Source of the DNA: VMCP01 sp964492925
Lineage (GTDB): Bacteria > Bacteroidota > Bacteroidia > NS11-12g > UBA955
DNA: 30,268 nt
Assembly: GCA_964492925.1 (NCBI GenBank)
Contig: CAZBMF010000022.1
Span: forward strand, 1 to 30,268
Direction of reading: 5' to 3'
A model generated the notes under the pieces. That model worked only from the letters and a program-made list of their open reading frames with translations. It was not told where the DNA came from and made no database searches. The position numbers and the translations under genes are program-made. Shown here in pieces: positions 1 to 8,450 of this stretch (positions are counted from its first letter, which is position 1; every line of letters starts with the position of its first letter).

Positions 1-867
1 TACAACGTTAATTTTATCGTCTAATTTCAATACCTCTTCTGGGTGATTGATTCTACCCCAGCTAATATCGGTAATGTGCAACAAACCATCAATTCCACCT
101 AAGTCAACAAATACACCGAAACTTGTCATGTTTTTCACAACACCTTCTAATACTTGTCCTTTTTCTAGGCGAGACAAAATCTCAGATTTTTGAGCTTCAA
201 TATCGTCTTCAATCAATGCTTTGTGTGATACTACTACGTTTTTGTAAACATCATTGATTTTCACAATTTTGAAATCCATGTTTTTACCAACGTATTGGTC
301 GTAATCTCTAACAGGTTTTGTATCAATTTGAGAACCTGGCAAGAAAGTATCAATGCTAAATACATCAACTACCAATCCACCTTTAGTTCTAGAACGAACG
401 TATCCAGTTACAACAACATCTTTTTCATGAGCTTCAACAATTTTCTCCCATGCAGTTTCTTGCAATGCTTTTCTTCTGCTTAGGATCAATTGACCCATTC
501 TGTCTTCAGCAACGTCTACAAATACTTCAACCTCATCTCCTACAGCCAATTCAGGTCTGTCTCTGAATTCTTGGCGTGGAACCAATCCATCACTCTTGAA
601 TCCAATGTTTACTACAACGTCTTTTTCGTTGATAGCAACAACTTTACCTTTTACCACTTGTTTTTCAACAACTGGGCTGAAAGTTTTAGAATAAGAATCT
701 TCTAGTTTGTTTCTCTCTTCTTTTGAGTAAGATTGAAATCCTGCGTCGTCGGCATCCCAGTCGAAATCATCGTGGGCTGCAACTTTTGGAGTAGCTTTAG
801 TTTTTGCCGCTACTTCAGAAACTGCTTGTGTTTCTTCAATGTTGTTTTCGTTTTTTTCGTTTGTCAA
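1..867 (-). CDS. rpsA: 30S ribosomal protein S1 (partial, N-terminal 289 residues)
   Basis: Ribosomal protein S1 binds mRNA on the 30S subunit and helps recruit and unfold it during initiation. The reading frame runs off the left edge, so the C-terminal S1 repeats are missing. Visible are an acidic N-terminal segment (residues 1-60, with a DDFDWDADD stretch) and three OB-fold S1 motifs starting near residues 70, 150 and 225. The third carries TSFGVFVDLGGIDGLLHI, a textbook S1 repeat. No ATG is available at the N-terminus. I chose the TTG at 867 because AAGGAGG (878-884) lies 10 nt upstream and the frame is open from there. A perfect -7 element lies further upstream (895-902), so the gene has its own promoter although an oxidoreductase gene lies 76 nt upstream in the same direction. 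The combination of a strong SD and a weak TTG start is odd for this phylum. Identity is near certain; the start is probable. Confidence 0.95.
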   Translation of the reverse strand, partial: MTNEKNENNIEETQAVSEVAAKTKATPKVAAHDDFDWDADDAGFQSYSKEERNKLEDSYSKTFSPVVEKQVVKGKVVAINEKDVVVNIGFKSDGLVPRQEFRDRPELAVGDEVEVFVDVAEDRMGQLILSRRKALQETAWEKIVEAHEKDVVVTGYVRSRTKGGLVVDVFSIDTFLPGSQIDTKPVRDYDQYVGKNMDFKIVKINDVYKNVVVSHKALIEDDIEAQKSEILSRLEKGQVLEGVVKNMTSFGVFVDLGGIDGLLHITDISWGRINHPEEVLKLDDKINVV

Positions 868-875
868 TTTAAGGG

Positions 876-885
876 TTCCTCCTTT
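876..885 (-). promoter_or_regulatory. Strong Shine-Dalgarno sequence of rpsA
   Basis: Read on the minus strand this is AAAGGAGGAA, a near-perfect complement of the 16S anti-SD core. There are 10 nt between AGGAGG and the TTG start. It decides the start codon. It is one of only two such sites placed before a gene in this window. Confidence 0.88.
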
Positions 886-894
886 GAAAGTGCG

Positions 895-902
895 CAAATT
901 TA
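895..902 (-). promoter_or_regulatory. Predicted -7 promoter element of rpsA
   Basis: The minus strand reads TAAATTTG, a perfect match to the Bacteroidota -7 consensus TANNTTTG. If the element spans about -11 to -4, transcription would start near 891, giving a leader of about 24 nt that contains the SD. No clear -33 TTG is seen at the expected distance. Confidence 0.6.
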
Positions 903-943
903 GATGTTAGAATGGACAATTCCTAATGAATTATTTGCATTTT

Positions 944-1951
944 TCACAATTCAATCGTTTGTCCACGTTGAAGTAAGCTTTTTTGTGCCGCCTCCAAAAT
1001 TGTAACTACATTCAAACCACTTTCTGCACTTGCCAATGGTACCTTCTTTTCTACTATGCTCGCAATGAAATCTTCCGCTACCCCTTTTAAGGCTTCCATT
1101 TGTGGTAATTTCGGTATGTAAATATCCCCAAACCTATAGTCAATCAACCATTTGTGCATATCCTCCGGACTACTTACCGAAAACCCACTGTCGTAAATTT
1201 TGATCTTTTCCGTTGGCTCAACATCATCATAAATCACCATTTTGTTGCTTCCACCAATTAATGTTTTTCTGATTTTCACAGGACTTATCCAACTTGAAGT
1301 TATGTGAGCAAACGTATCATCCTCAAAAAATAATGAAATATAAGCCAAGTTCTCTATGCCCATTTTGGTATGCGCCACTCCAGTTGCGCTCACTGCTACC
1401 GGTTTTTTACCCCCAGAAATGTAATCAAAGATCGACAAATCATGTACCGCCAAATCCCAAATCACGCTCCAATTTGGGTTAAACAATCCCAAATTAATTC
1501 GCGTACTATCAAAATATTGCAATTTGCCTAGTTCACCAGAATCAATAACTTCTTTAATTTTTTGAACCGCACCCGTGTACAAAAATGTATGATCAACCAT
1601 CAAACTCAACCCACGCGATCCAGCAATATCCATCAATTCTAGTACCTCTGCCCTGCTTGTAGCCAATGGTTTTTCTACCAATACATGTTTATTTTTCTCT
1701 AAGGCTTTCTTTGCCAATGTATAATGTGTGTTGATAGGTGTGGCCAAAACAACTGCATCAATTTCTGAATCATTAAAGATTTCTTCCGCATCCTTGAACA
1801 ACAGAACTTGGGGATAAAGTTGATGAATTCTTTTCAATCTTGAATCATCAAAATCGGCTACAGCCCTAACTTCAACGTTTTTTACCGATTGGAAATTCCT
1901 CACCAAATTTGGACCCCAATATCCTAATCCTATAATTCCTACTTTGATCAT
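944..1951 (-). CDS. Gfo/Idh/MocA family NAD(P)-dependent oxidoreductase
   Basis: Predicted cytosolic dehydrogenase of 335 residues, the usual length for the family. The N-terminal Rossmann fold starts at residue 3 with the dinucleotide loop GLGYWG (8-13). The EKP motif that sits near the nicotinamide is at 93-95, and the catalytic-region helix WDLAVHDL is at 165-172 with His170 as the likely acid/base. The GLGYWGPN opening and the WDLAVHD pattern resemble sugar-nucleotide 3-dehydrogenases of the WlbA/WbpB type, which make amino-sugar precursors for surface glycans. That substrate is inference. No glycan genes are adjacent on the same strand, although a membrane glycosyltransferase is transcribed divergently 68 nt away. 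ATG at 1951 is the only good start. A near-match -7 box (TTAATTTG, 1962-1969) ends 10 nt upstream. Confidence 0.9.
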   Translation of the reverse strand: MIKVGIIGLGYWGPNLVRNFQSVKNVEVRAVADFDDSRLKRIHQLYPQVLLFKDAEEIFNDSEIDAVVLATPINTHYTLAKKALEKNKHVLVEKPLATSRAEVLELMDIAGSRGLSLMVDHTFLYTGAVQKIKEVIDSGELGKLQYFDSTRINLGLFNPNWSVIWDLAVHDLSIFDYISGGKKPVAVSATGVAHTKMGIENLAYISLFFEDDTFAHITSSWISPVKIRKTLIGGSNKMVIYDDVEPTEKIKIYDSGFSVSSPEDMHKWLIDYRFGDIYIPKLPQMEALKGVAEDFIASIVEKKVPLASAESGLNVVTILEAAQKSLLQRGQTIEL

Positions 1952-2000
1952 AATTATTCTGCAAATTAAAAAGAATATTATCCAATAAGCGAAGTTTTCT

Positions 2001-2008
2001 TATGTTTG
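2001..2008 (+). promoter_or_regulatory. Predicted -7 promoter element of the GT39-TPR gene
   Basis: TATGTTTG matches TANNTTTG perfectly and ends 10 nt before the ATG at 2019, so the predicted leader is about 7 nt. No clear -33 TTG is visible. Confidence 0.6.
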
Positions 2009-2018
2009 CTGTTAAATT

Positions 2019-4853
2019 ATGGCAAAGAAGACACAGAATTCACCTGAAACGAAAAGCACTAGCAGTAAAATGACGTTTTCAATGGGTTACTTTCATGCAA
2101 GTCAAAATCCAACAAATGATACATTTACTCAAATAAATTATCTCTCTCCTAAATTTGGGAAAGAAATGCTCGAAGATTTGATTTCTCAAGATTCAGATTT
2201 GTTTGTTTTGGCTTTTTCAGCAACGTCCGTAAAATCAAACGTACTTACTAAGGCCATCGGTCAAATTCCAACTTCATTTAAACAAGGAAGTTATTTTGTG
2301 GTTTCTTCTTTTGTTAAAAGTAAATTTTGGAGGGACATGCTCTTCGGGGCAAATGCCACACACGATTTATCTCATTTCTTAGTTGCCGATAAAGAAACGC
2401 TACAGAGAATGTTTGACCAATCTTATGTCCCTCAAAATGAAAAAGAAGTGGTTTACCTTGCCGAAAAATCTTGTGCAAAAGAACATATCATTCAAATTGA
2501 TTCGCAAGTGGCTCCTAAAACTCCTGTCTTGGTAGATATTAAATATAAATTCAATACCACCCTCAATTTTTATTTCAAGTCATTCAGCAATTTATCGAAA
2601 ACAGCCTTTATAATCTTATCCATTTTGGGCATGTTCTTGATGACAAACATGAGCAAAACTGCGGGAATTTCAGGTGACGAATTCACACAATATGAATATT
2701 CAAAATTAACAGCCAACTTTTATTTGGATAAAATTGGACAATCGATTCCTATCGATACGAACCTACTCAAGGGACAAAAAATGAAGACCTTGGCGGCGGC
2801 CTATCAAAACGAAGGCGTGAACACAGCAACTTTGGTTGATCCTGAAAAAGTAATGCACCTTTACGGTTCAAGTTTTGATACATTCACCACAATTTTAGCT
2901 CATTTTGTTGGGGTAGATGATTATATGAATTTTAGACATTTTTGGAATGCTATTTTCGGATTTTTCATCATGTTCTATGGTGCATTGATTGTAAGAAGGC
3001 TCACAAAAGGTAGTTGGTTTTGGGCTTGTATCGGATTGGTAATATTGATTTTAACACCAAGATTGTTGGGTGAATCTTTAAACAACCCTAAAGACGTACC
3101 ATTTGCGTTGGGTTATGTGATGTCGCTATATTATGCCATTAAATTATTTGCGAATTTTCCAAATTTTAGATGGTCTACAGTATTAGGACTGGTTTTGGGA
3201 ACAGCTTTGGGCATAAGCATCCGTATTGGAGGTTTGCTTTCAATAGCCATTTTCATCATGCATGCTGGATTTAAATTCATTGAATCAATTGGATTTGACC
3301 AATTTATAAAACTGCGCTGGAACAAATTTGGAAAATGGTTTGTTTGGATTTTGGGACTTTCACTAGCCAGTTACTTATTTGGTATCTATTTTTGGCCTTA
3401 TGGATGGGATCAACCATTTACAAATCCTTTCCTTGCCTTGAAATCGTTCACCAATTACGCAGGAAGCATTCGTCAGTTATTTGAAGGAAAAATGTACGAT
3501 TCAGACATGCTTCCTTCCTATTACCTCACAAAATATGTTTGGATAACTTTACCATTGGTGAGTTTAATTGGATTGGCATTGTTTGTCATCACCAGCATCA
3601 TCAAAAGAAAAGAATTTACCTTGGAAGAATTCTTGATGATCTTTGCGGCTGTATTTCCAATTTTCTACATCTTTATTAACCACTCTCAAGTTTACGGTGG
3701 ATTAAGACAAATATTGTTCACCATTCCATGTTTTGTGGTTGTTGGTGTGGTTGGATACGCAAAATTGCAAAAAATTATACGTTTAAAATTCCCAATTACT
3801 GCGGTTTTGGCGTTGGTTATTTCATTATTACCAGCAAAATTCATCATGGCCAATACAACTTTAAGTTACATCTATTTTAATGAAATAGTAGGTAATACAG
3901 AAGGCGCTTACGGACAATATGAAATGGACTATTATTTAGCAGGCTTGCGTCAAAGTTCAGAATGGTTTCTAGAAAATGTGGCCAGAAAAAATCCAAATAA
4001 GAAATTTGAAGTCCTTACTTATGGAATGGACCAAGTGAAATATTATTGCCGAAACGACAAAAATGTGCATGTTGGATATACCAGATTTGATGATCGTGGT
4101 TCAAAAATGTGGGATTATGCTATTTTCTATAATGCATACTTTGATCAAGGAAGACTTAAATCTGGGGAATTTCCGCCAAAAGGAACAGTATTTTCTCCTC
4201 TTGTTAATGGTAAACCCGTTGGTTGTGTGATTCAGCGTCCTAGTATGGTCAATTTTGAAGGAATTAGAGCCATTGAAAAAGAAGGAAATTTCAGATTGGG
4301 TATAGAAAAGCTAAAAGAATATATTAGCATTGACCCTATTTCATCTGAATCATGGTTTTATATGTCCACGGCATACGCAAATATGGGAAATTTGGATTCG
4401 GCAATTCTTTGTGCCAAGAAAAGTGTTGAAAGCTATCCGGAGTACAGCAAAGGATTGTTTGCGCTGCACCAATTTTACATGAATCAGAAAAAATATGATG
4501 AGGCTATCAAAGTCATGAATCAATATTTGGATGCACGTCCTGCCGATGCTGAAGGATACCTAATGAAAGCGCAATCTTTATTAGCCAAACAAGATGACAA
4601 AACAATGGAAACTGTGAATAAAGCCGTTGAATTGAGTCCACTAGACAGCCGTAGTTATGCAATTGGAGCCCAATATTATCAATTAAAGAAGGATGAATTA
4701 AACTTTAAACAATGGTACCAGGCTTACATGTTGAATCAGGCAAAATCTCAACAAGATCAACAAGCCAGTTTGGAATCTATCCGCATCATCTACGAAGGAA
4801 TTACAGGAATGTCTGCCGATGAATTCGATGCCAAATTTTTACAACAACAATAA
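2019..4853 (+). CDS. GT39-like (GT-C fold) membrane glycosyltransferase with C-terminal TPR domain
   Basis: A 944-residue protein in three parts. Residues 1-190 are soluble and I do not recognise them. Residues 190 to about 640 are polytopic membrane protein. The first membrane segment (about 194-210) is followed by an acidic motif GDE (219-221), where GT-C enzymes keep their metal or catalytic acidic residues in the first periplasmic loop. Further family-like motifs are NNPKDVPFALGY (355-366) and ISIRIGGLL (399-407). The region after about residue 755 contains TPR repeats (e.g. SWFYMSTAYANMGNLDSAI). Known GT39/ArnT/PMT-type enzymes move sugars from a polyprenyl-phosphate carrier to an acceptor in the periplasm. 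Donor and acceptor here are unknown. There is no signal peptide, so the N-terminal domain should be cytosolic. The gene stands alone, with its own -7 box and a terminator behind it. Confidence 0.75.
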   Translation: MAKKTQNSPETKSTSSKMTFSMGYFHASQNPTNDTFTQINYLSPKFGKEMLEDLISQDSDLFVLAFSATSVKSNVLTKAIGQIPTSFKQGSYFVVSSFVKSKFWRDMLFGANATHDLSHFLVADKETLQRMFDQSYVPQNEKEVVYLAEKSCAKEHIIQIDSQVAPKTPVLVDIKYKFNTTLNFYFKSFSNLSKTAFIILSILGMFLMTNMSKTAGISGDEFTQYEYSKLTANFYLDKIGQSIPIDTNLLKGQKMKTLAAAYQNEGVNTATLVDPEKVMHLYGSSFDTFTTILAHFVGVDDYMNFRHFWNAIFGFFIMFYGALIVRRLTKGSWFWACIGLVILILTPRLLGESLNNPKDVPFALGYVMSLYYAIKLFANFPNFRWSTVLGLVLGTALGISIRIGGLLSIAIFIMHAGFKFIESIGFDQFIKLRWNKFGKWFVWILGLSLASYLFGIYFWPYGWDQPFTNPFLALKSFTNYAGSIRQLFEGKMYDSDMLPSYYLTKYVWITLPLVSLIGLALFVITSIIKRKEFTLEEFLMIFAAVFPIFYIFINHSQVYGGLRQILFTIPCFVVVGVVGYAKLQKIIRLKFPITAVLALVISLLPAKFIMANTTLSYIYFNEIVGNTEGAYGQYEMDYYLAGLRQSSEWFLENVARKNPNKKFEVLTYGMDQVKYYCRNDKNVHVGYTRFDDRGSKMWDYAIFYNAYFDQGRLKSGEFPPKGTVFSPLVNGKPVGCVIQRPSMVNFEGIRAIEKEGNFRLGIEKLKEYISIDPISSESWFYMSTAYANMGNLDSAILCAKKSVESYPEYSKGLFALHQFYMNQKKYDEAIKVMNQYLDARPADAEGYLMKAQSLLAKQDDKTMETVNKAVELSPLDSRSYAIGAQYYQLKKDELNFKQWYQAYMLNQAKSQQDQQASLESIRIIYEGITGMSADEFDAKFLQQQ

Positions 4854-4868
4854 AAAGTAAAAGTAAAT

Positions 4869-4905
4869 AGCATAAAAAAAGGGGCCTTGCCCCTTTTTTT
4901 ATGCT
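4869..4905. terminator. Bidirectional intrinsic terminator
   Basis: Perfect 17-bp inverted repeat: AGCAT, seven A, GGGGC, a 3-nt loop CTT, then GCCCC, seven T, ATGCT. The A run on one side and T run on the other give a U-tract in both directions. It serves the glycosyltransferase gene (stop at 4853) and the MBL hydrolase gene. Its last base is the last base of the hydrolase stop codon. Confidence 0.92.
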
Positions 4906-5768
4906 TATAAGTCAATGAATCGTTGAATCAAATCCAATAGATTTCCTTTTTTATCGGCAAAAAATTGTCCTTTTTCATTTTTGCCAATTGTAGAAGCTTC
5001 TACATTTAAATCGTGTTCATAGAAAAAGAGAACATTATTTTCAAAAGCCCACTCATTTACCTCACTTCTTTCCTGCATGGTTATCAATGGTTGAATGTCA
5101 TAAGACATCACATAGTTAGCGGGAATATGAGCTGCAGACGGGTACAAATCAGCACAGAACATGATTTTTCGTCCTTCAGGAGTATGAATCACCGGTGCAA
5201 TCATTCCTATGGTATGTCCATTAAACACTTTTATTTCAATCACATCGGCCAAAAAATCTCCCTCATTTACAAAATTGAGTTTTCCGGATTGTTGTATCAA
5301 TTCAAAATTCTCTTTCAAAAAGGATGCCTTTTCGCGAGGGTTTGGATTGTTTGCGTGTTTCCAATGAGATTCTGTTAAATGATGAACAGCATTAGGAAAG
5401 GCTAGTCTTAATTGATCGTTTTCTCCTTTTTCAACCACACCACCACAATGGTCAAAATGCAAATGTGTTAGCAATACATCGGTAATTTCAGATGAATCCA
5501 CTCCCAAAGATTGCAATGATGAATTCAATGAATAATCACCGTTTAATAAATAGTGTGAAAAGAATTTTTCAGATTGCTTGTTACCAATTCCGGCATCAAT
5601 TAAAATTTTTCTTTGACCAACTTCAACAAGCAAACAACGCATGGCCCAGTTGCACAAATTATTTTCATCAGGCGGATTTACTTTTTGCCAAATAGATTTA
5701 GGAACTACGCCAAACATGGCACCGCCATCTAATTTGAAGTTACCTGAATGCACAACGCTAATTTTCAT
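4905..5768 (-). CDS. MBL-fold metallo-hydrolase
   Basis: A 287-residue metallo-beta-lactamase-fold enzyme. The zinc motif HLHFDH lies at residues 102-107 (His102, His104, Asp106, His107), followed by CGG. Later conserved pieces include NGHTIGM (third-site histidine) and FCADLYPSAAHIP (bridging Asp). The N-terminal pattern LDGGAMFGVVPKSIWQK is seen in uncharacterised quorum-lactonase-like MBL proteins, but the sequence does not show the substrate. The start at 5768 lies one base after the map stop codon. A longer frame exists but would overlap map. It is the last gene of the serS-map operon. Given the thiol-linked neighbours, a thioester or lactone hydrolase is possible; that is inference. Confidence 0.85.
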   Translation of the reverse strand: MKISVVHSGNFKLDGGAMFGVVPKSIWQKVNPPDENNLCNWAMRCLLVEVGQRKILIDAGIGNKQSEKFFSHYLLNGDYSLNSSLQSLGVDSSEITDVLLTHLHFDHCGGVVEKGENDQLRLAFPNAVHHLTESHWKHANNPNPREKASFLKENFELIQQSGKLNFVNEGDFLADVIEIKVFNGHTIGMIAPVIHTPEGRKIMFCADLYPSAAHIPANYVMSYDIQPLITMQERSEVNEWAFENNVLFFYEHDLNVEASTIGKNEKGQFFADKKGNLLDLIQRFIDL

Positions 5769-5769
5769 A

Positions 5770-6534
5770 CTAAAAATCTCCGTAAACGTCTGTAAGCGCT
5801 TCAAAACCAGATTCTGTAATCAAAACAGTGTGCTCAAATTGCGCACTCAATTTTCCGTCAATCGTGCGGGCTGTCCATCCGTCTTTTCTATCAATTTTAC
5901 ATCTGGCTTTTCCCGCATTGATCATAGGTTCAATGGTGAATATCATGCCTGGTTTAAGTATTGGTCCCGTGTTTTTATCGGCAATATGCGATACATCGGG
6001 TTCTTCATGGAATTTTATCCCTACCCCATGACCACAAAATTCGTAAACCACGCTATATCCATGCTTGTGAGCATGTTCAGCAATATGATAACCAATATTG
6101 TTCAAATGATTGCCGGGAAAACACTGTTCCAAGCCAATTCGCAAACATTCTTTGGTGGTATCAACTAATTTCTTTGCATAATCACTTGGTTCACCTACAT
6201 AGTACATTTTACACGTATCGCCGAAGTAACCATCTAAAATGGTTGTAACGTCAATATTCACTATATCACCAAATTCAAGCGCAGTGTCGTTAGGAACTCC
6301 GTGACAAATCACATCATTGGGAGAAATGCAGCAAGAATGTTTAAATCCTCTGTAACCTTTGGTAGCAGGAACAGCGCCCTTACTTCTTACAAATTCTTCG
6401 CAAATTCGATCAAGTTCAATGGTTTTCACTCCAGGCTTGATGAATTGTTCCATGTATTTTAGTGTTTCAGCAGCCAAATGAGAACTCTTGCGAATACCTT
6501 CGATTTGCTCTGGTGTTTTAATTTTAATTGCCAT
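5770..6534 (-). CDS. map: Type I methionine aminopeptidase
   Basis: Removes the N-terminal methionine from nascent proteins whose second residue is small. All five metal ligands can be placed: Asp95 (VNIDVT), Asp106 (FGDTCK), His169 (CGHGVG), Glu202 (TIEPM) and Glu234 (FEHT). The catalytic His78 (ICHGVP) is also present. The length (254) is that of the short bacterial form without an N-terminal zinc domain. It starts 3 nt after the stop of the cystathionine beta-synthase gene and its stop is 1 nt before the MBL hydrolase gene, so it belongs to the five-gene operon. Confidence 0.97.
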   Translation of the reverse strand: MAIKIKTPEQIEGIRKSSHLAAETLKYMEQFIKPGVKTIELDRICEEFVRSKGAVPATKGYRGFKHSCCISPNDVICHGVPNDTALEFGDIVNIDVTTILDGYFGDTCKMYYVGEPSDYAKKLVDTTKECLRIGLEQCFPGNHLNNIGYHIAEHAHKHGYSVVYEFCGHGVGIKFHEEPDVSHIADKNTGPILKPGMIFTIEPMINAGKARCKIDRKDGWTARTIDGKLSAQFEHTVLITESGFEALTDVYGDF

Positions 6535-6537
6535 GTT

Positions 6538-7914
6538 TTAGTTTTTTTCTGCAATTGCACGGATAACATCTTGTTTTGTGATAATATGCCAATTTCCTGC
6601 CATATCCATCATCAATACAGCACTATTTTGTTTGTCAATCATTGAAGATATTTTCTCAATAGATTCTGAAAATGCCACAATTGGATAAGGTTTTAGCATC
6701 ACAGCATCAACCGATTTGTCCATCATTGAATTGTCTTTCAACAATTCTGAATACAAATGGCTATCTTCAATACTACCAACAAATTGTCCATCATCATTCA
6801 TCACTGGAATTTGAGAAATGCCAAATTTTTGCATTTTCTTGAATACTTGGTCACAAGTATCGGTTAATTTACAGTGTACTAATGGTTGATTCATGTGATT
6901 TTGTACCAAATCTAGGGCTGTTTTGGTGGCATTTGCTGGCAAGAAACCGCGATCGCGCATCCAATCTTCATTAAACATTTTACCCAAATAACGGGTTCCA
7001 TGATCGTGAAAAATAACCACAACAACATCTCCAGCTTTGAATTCATTTTTCAACTGCATCAAACCGGCCATGGCACTTCCAGCACTGTTTCCTGCAAATA
7101 TTCCTTCTTCACGGGGAATACGCCTGGTCATAACAGCGGCATCTTTATCTGTAACTTTTTCAAATTTATCAATCAATGAAAAATCAACGTTTGCCGGTAA
7201 AAAATCTTCCCCAATGCCTTCAGTAATATACGGATAAATTTCATTTTTATCAAATTCACCTGTTTCCTTATACTTTTTGAAAACCGACCCGTATGTATCG
7301 ATTCCAAAAACCTTGATATTTGGGTTCTTTTCTTTTAAATACTTGGCTGTACCTGAAATTGTACCACCTGTACCAACGCCTACAACCAAATGAGTAATTT
7401 TTCCCTCCGTTTGATCCCAAATTTCAGGACCAGTTTGCTCATAATGGGCCTGAGAATTGCTTAAATTATCGTATTGATTTGGTTTCCAAGCGTTTGGGAT
7501 TTCCGCAGCCAATCTAGAACTCACTGAATAATAACTTCTTGGATCTTCTGGTTCAACATCGGTAGGACAAACAATTACTTCGGCACCAAATGCTTTTAAG
7601 GCATCAACTTTTTCTTTGCTTTGCTTATCTGTTGTTGTAAAAATGCACTTATATCCCTTGATTACAGCAGCAATGGCTAAACCCATTCCAGTATTTCCAC
7701 TAGTACCTTCTATGATGGTTCCACCCGGTTTTAATGCGCCCGATTTTTCGGCGTCTTCAATCATTTTCAAGGCCATTCTATCTTTGATTGAATTTCCAGG
7801 GTTGGTAGTTTCAACTTTTGCCAATACCATACAAGGCAATTCTTTGGTAATTGAATTTATTCGAACCAAAGGGGTATTTCCAATGGTTTGCAATATATTT
7901 TCGTAAATTTTCAT
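6538..7914 (-). CDS. Cystathionine beta-synthase with C-terminal CBS-domain pair
   Basis: PLP enzyme that condenses serine with homocysteine to cystathionine. Related enzymes make cysteine from O-acetylserine and can release H2S. PLP lysine is Lys44 (NSIKDR). The substrate loop GTSGNT is at 70-75 and the phosphate loop GVGTGGT at 179-185. The stretch DKQSKEKVDALKAFGAE plus EDPRSYYSVSSRLAAEIPN (about 96-141) resembles eukaryotic-type cystathionine beta-synthase more than CysK. Residues from about 335 form two CBS (Bateman) repeats, as in eukaryotic CBS. There is no heme-binding N-terminal extension. I chose ATG at 7914; a TTG three codons upstream would also fit but leaves no spacer to the previous stop. 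It is co-transcribed with serS, and serine is also its substrate. Cysteine synthase activity is the alternative. Confidence 0.9.
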   Translation of the reverse strand: MKIYENILQTIGNTPLVRINSITKELPCMVLAKVETTNPGNSIKDRMALKMIEDAEKSGALKPGGTIIEGTSGNTGMGLAIAAVIKGYKCIFTTTDKQSKEKVDALKAFGAEVIVCPTDVEPEDPRSYYSVSSRLAAEIPNAWKPNQYDNLSNSQAHYEQTGPEIWDQTEGKITHLVVGVGTGGTISGTAKYLKEKNPNIKVFGIDTYGSVFKKYKETGEFDKNEIYPYITEGIGEDFLPANVDFSLIDKFEKVTDKDAAVMTRRIPREEGIFAGNSAGSAMAGLMQLKNEFKAGDVVVVIFHDHGTRYLGKMFNEDWMRDRGFLPANATKTALDLVQNHMNQPLVHCKLTDTCDQVFKKMQKFGISQIPVMNDDGQFVGSIEDSHLYSELLKDNSMMDKSVDAVMLKPYPIVAFSESIEKISSMIDKQNSAVLMMDMAGNWHIITKQDVIRAIAEKN

Positions 7915-7923
7915 GAGGGACAA

Positions 7924-8448
7924 TTAATTATTTAGTGCAAAAATGATTTGATTCAAATGATGAGGTCCGTGCCACGCATAAAGTGCAATGAGTTGACTTA
8001 GGGACAAATGCTTCTTTGAACCAGTATGATAGACCGATTTAGCCAAATGTTCTGTTGGATTTTTAAGGCATTCCAATAAAAACAAGCTCCATCGTTGGTG
8101 TACACCCAACAAAATCATAAAACTTGCTTCATGGTGAAAATTGTAATCCAATTGTTCGGCCCATAAATTTTCATCATAAGGATGAATTTCTTTAACATCT
8201 TGAGAAACCACATGCTTGGTTCTTGTAAATGCAACCATGTGAGAATCAGCCAAATGATGAATAATTTGTCGTACATTCCATGAGCCTTCTCTATACGTTT
8301 TGGTTAAATCTTCCTCTTTGATATTGGTTAATACTTTGGCCAATTGGTTTGGAAACTCTTTAATAGCAATTACATTTTGTAAAAGTTCTTCTATTGAAAT
8401 ATCCCTATCCCAATCGAATTTATCAGCTACATAAATTGGTTTTTCCAT
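7924..8448 (-). CDS. YfiT/BstA-like DinB-superfamily metal-dependent thiol transferase
   Basis: A 174-residue four-helix-bundle protein of the DinB/YfiT superfamily. The three metal-binding histidines fit YfiT of Bacillus: His65 (IIHHLADSH) and His160/His164 (WHGPHHL). Family hallmarks are EGSWNVRQIIHHLADSHM and HPYDENLWAEQ. Characterised members (BstA/YfiT) conjugate bacillithiol to electrophiles. Many Bacteroidota make bacillithiol, so that role is plausible but not proven here. The gene lies 2 nt after the serS stop and 9 nt before the cystathionine beta-synthase gene, whose product can feed cysteine, a bacillithiol building block. Confidence 0.85.
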   Translation of the reverse strand: MEKPIYVADKFDWDRDISIEELLQNVIAIKEFPNQLAKVLTNIKEEDLTKTYREGSWNVRQIIHHLADSHMVAFTRTKHVVSQDVKEIHPYDENLWAEQLDYNFHHEASFMILLGVHQRWSLFLLECLKNPTEHLAKSVYHTGSKKHLSLSQLIALYAWHGPHHLNQIIFALNN

Positions 8449-8450
8449 GA

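Noticed and set aside
5013..5378. Open frames antisense to the MBL hydrolase, map, serS, cca and others
   Set aside because: They are shadows of clearly coding genes, with no recognisable domain, promoter box or SD, and skewed composition.
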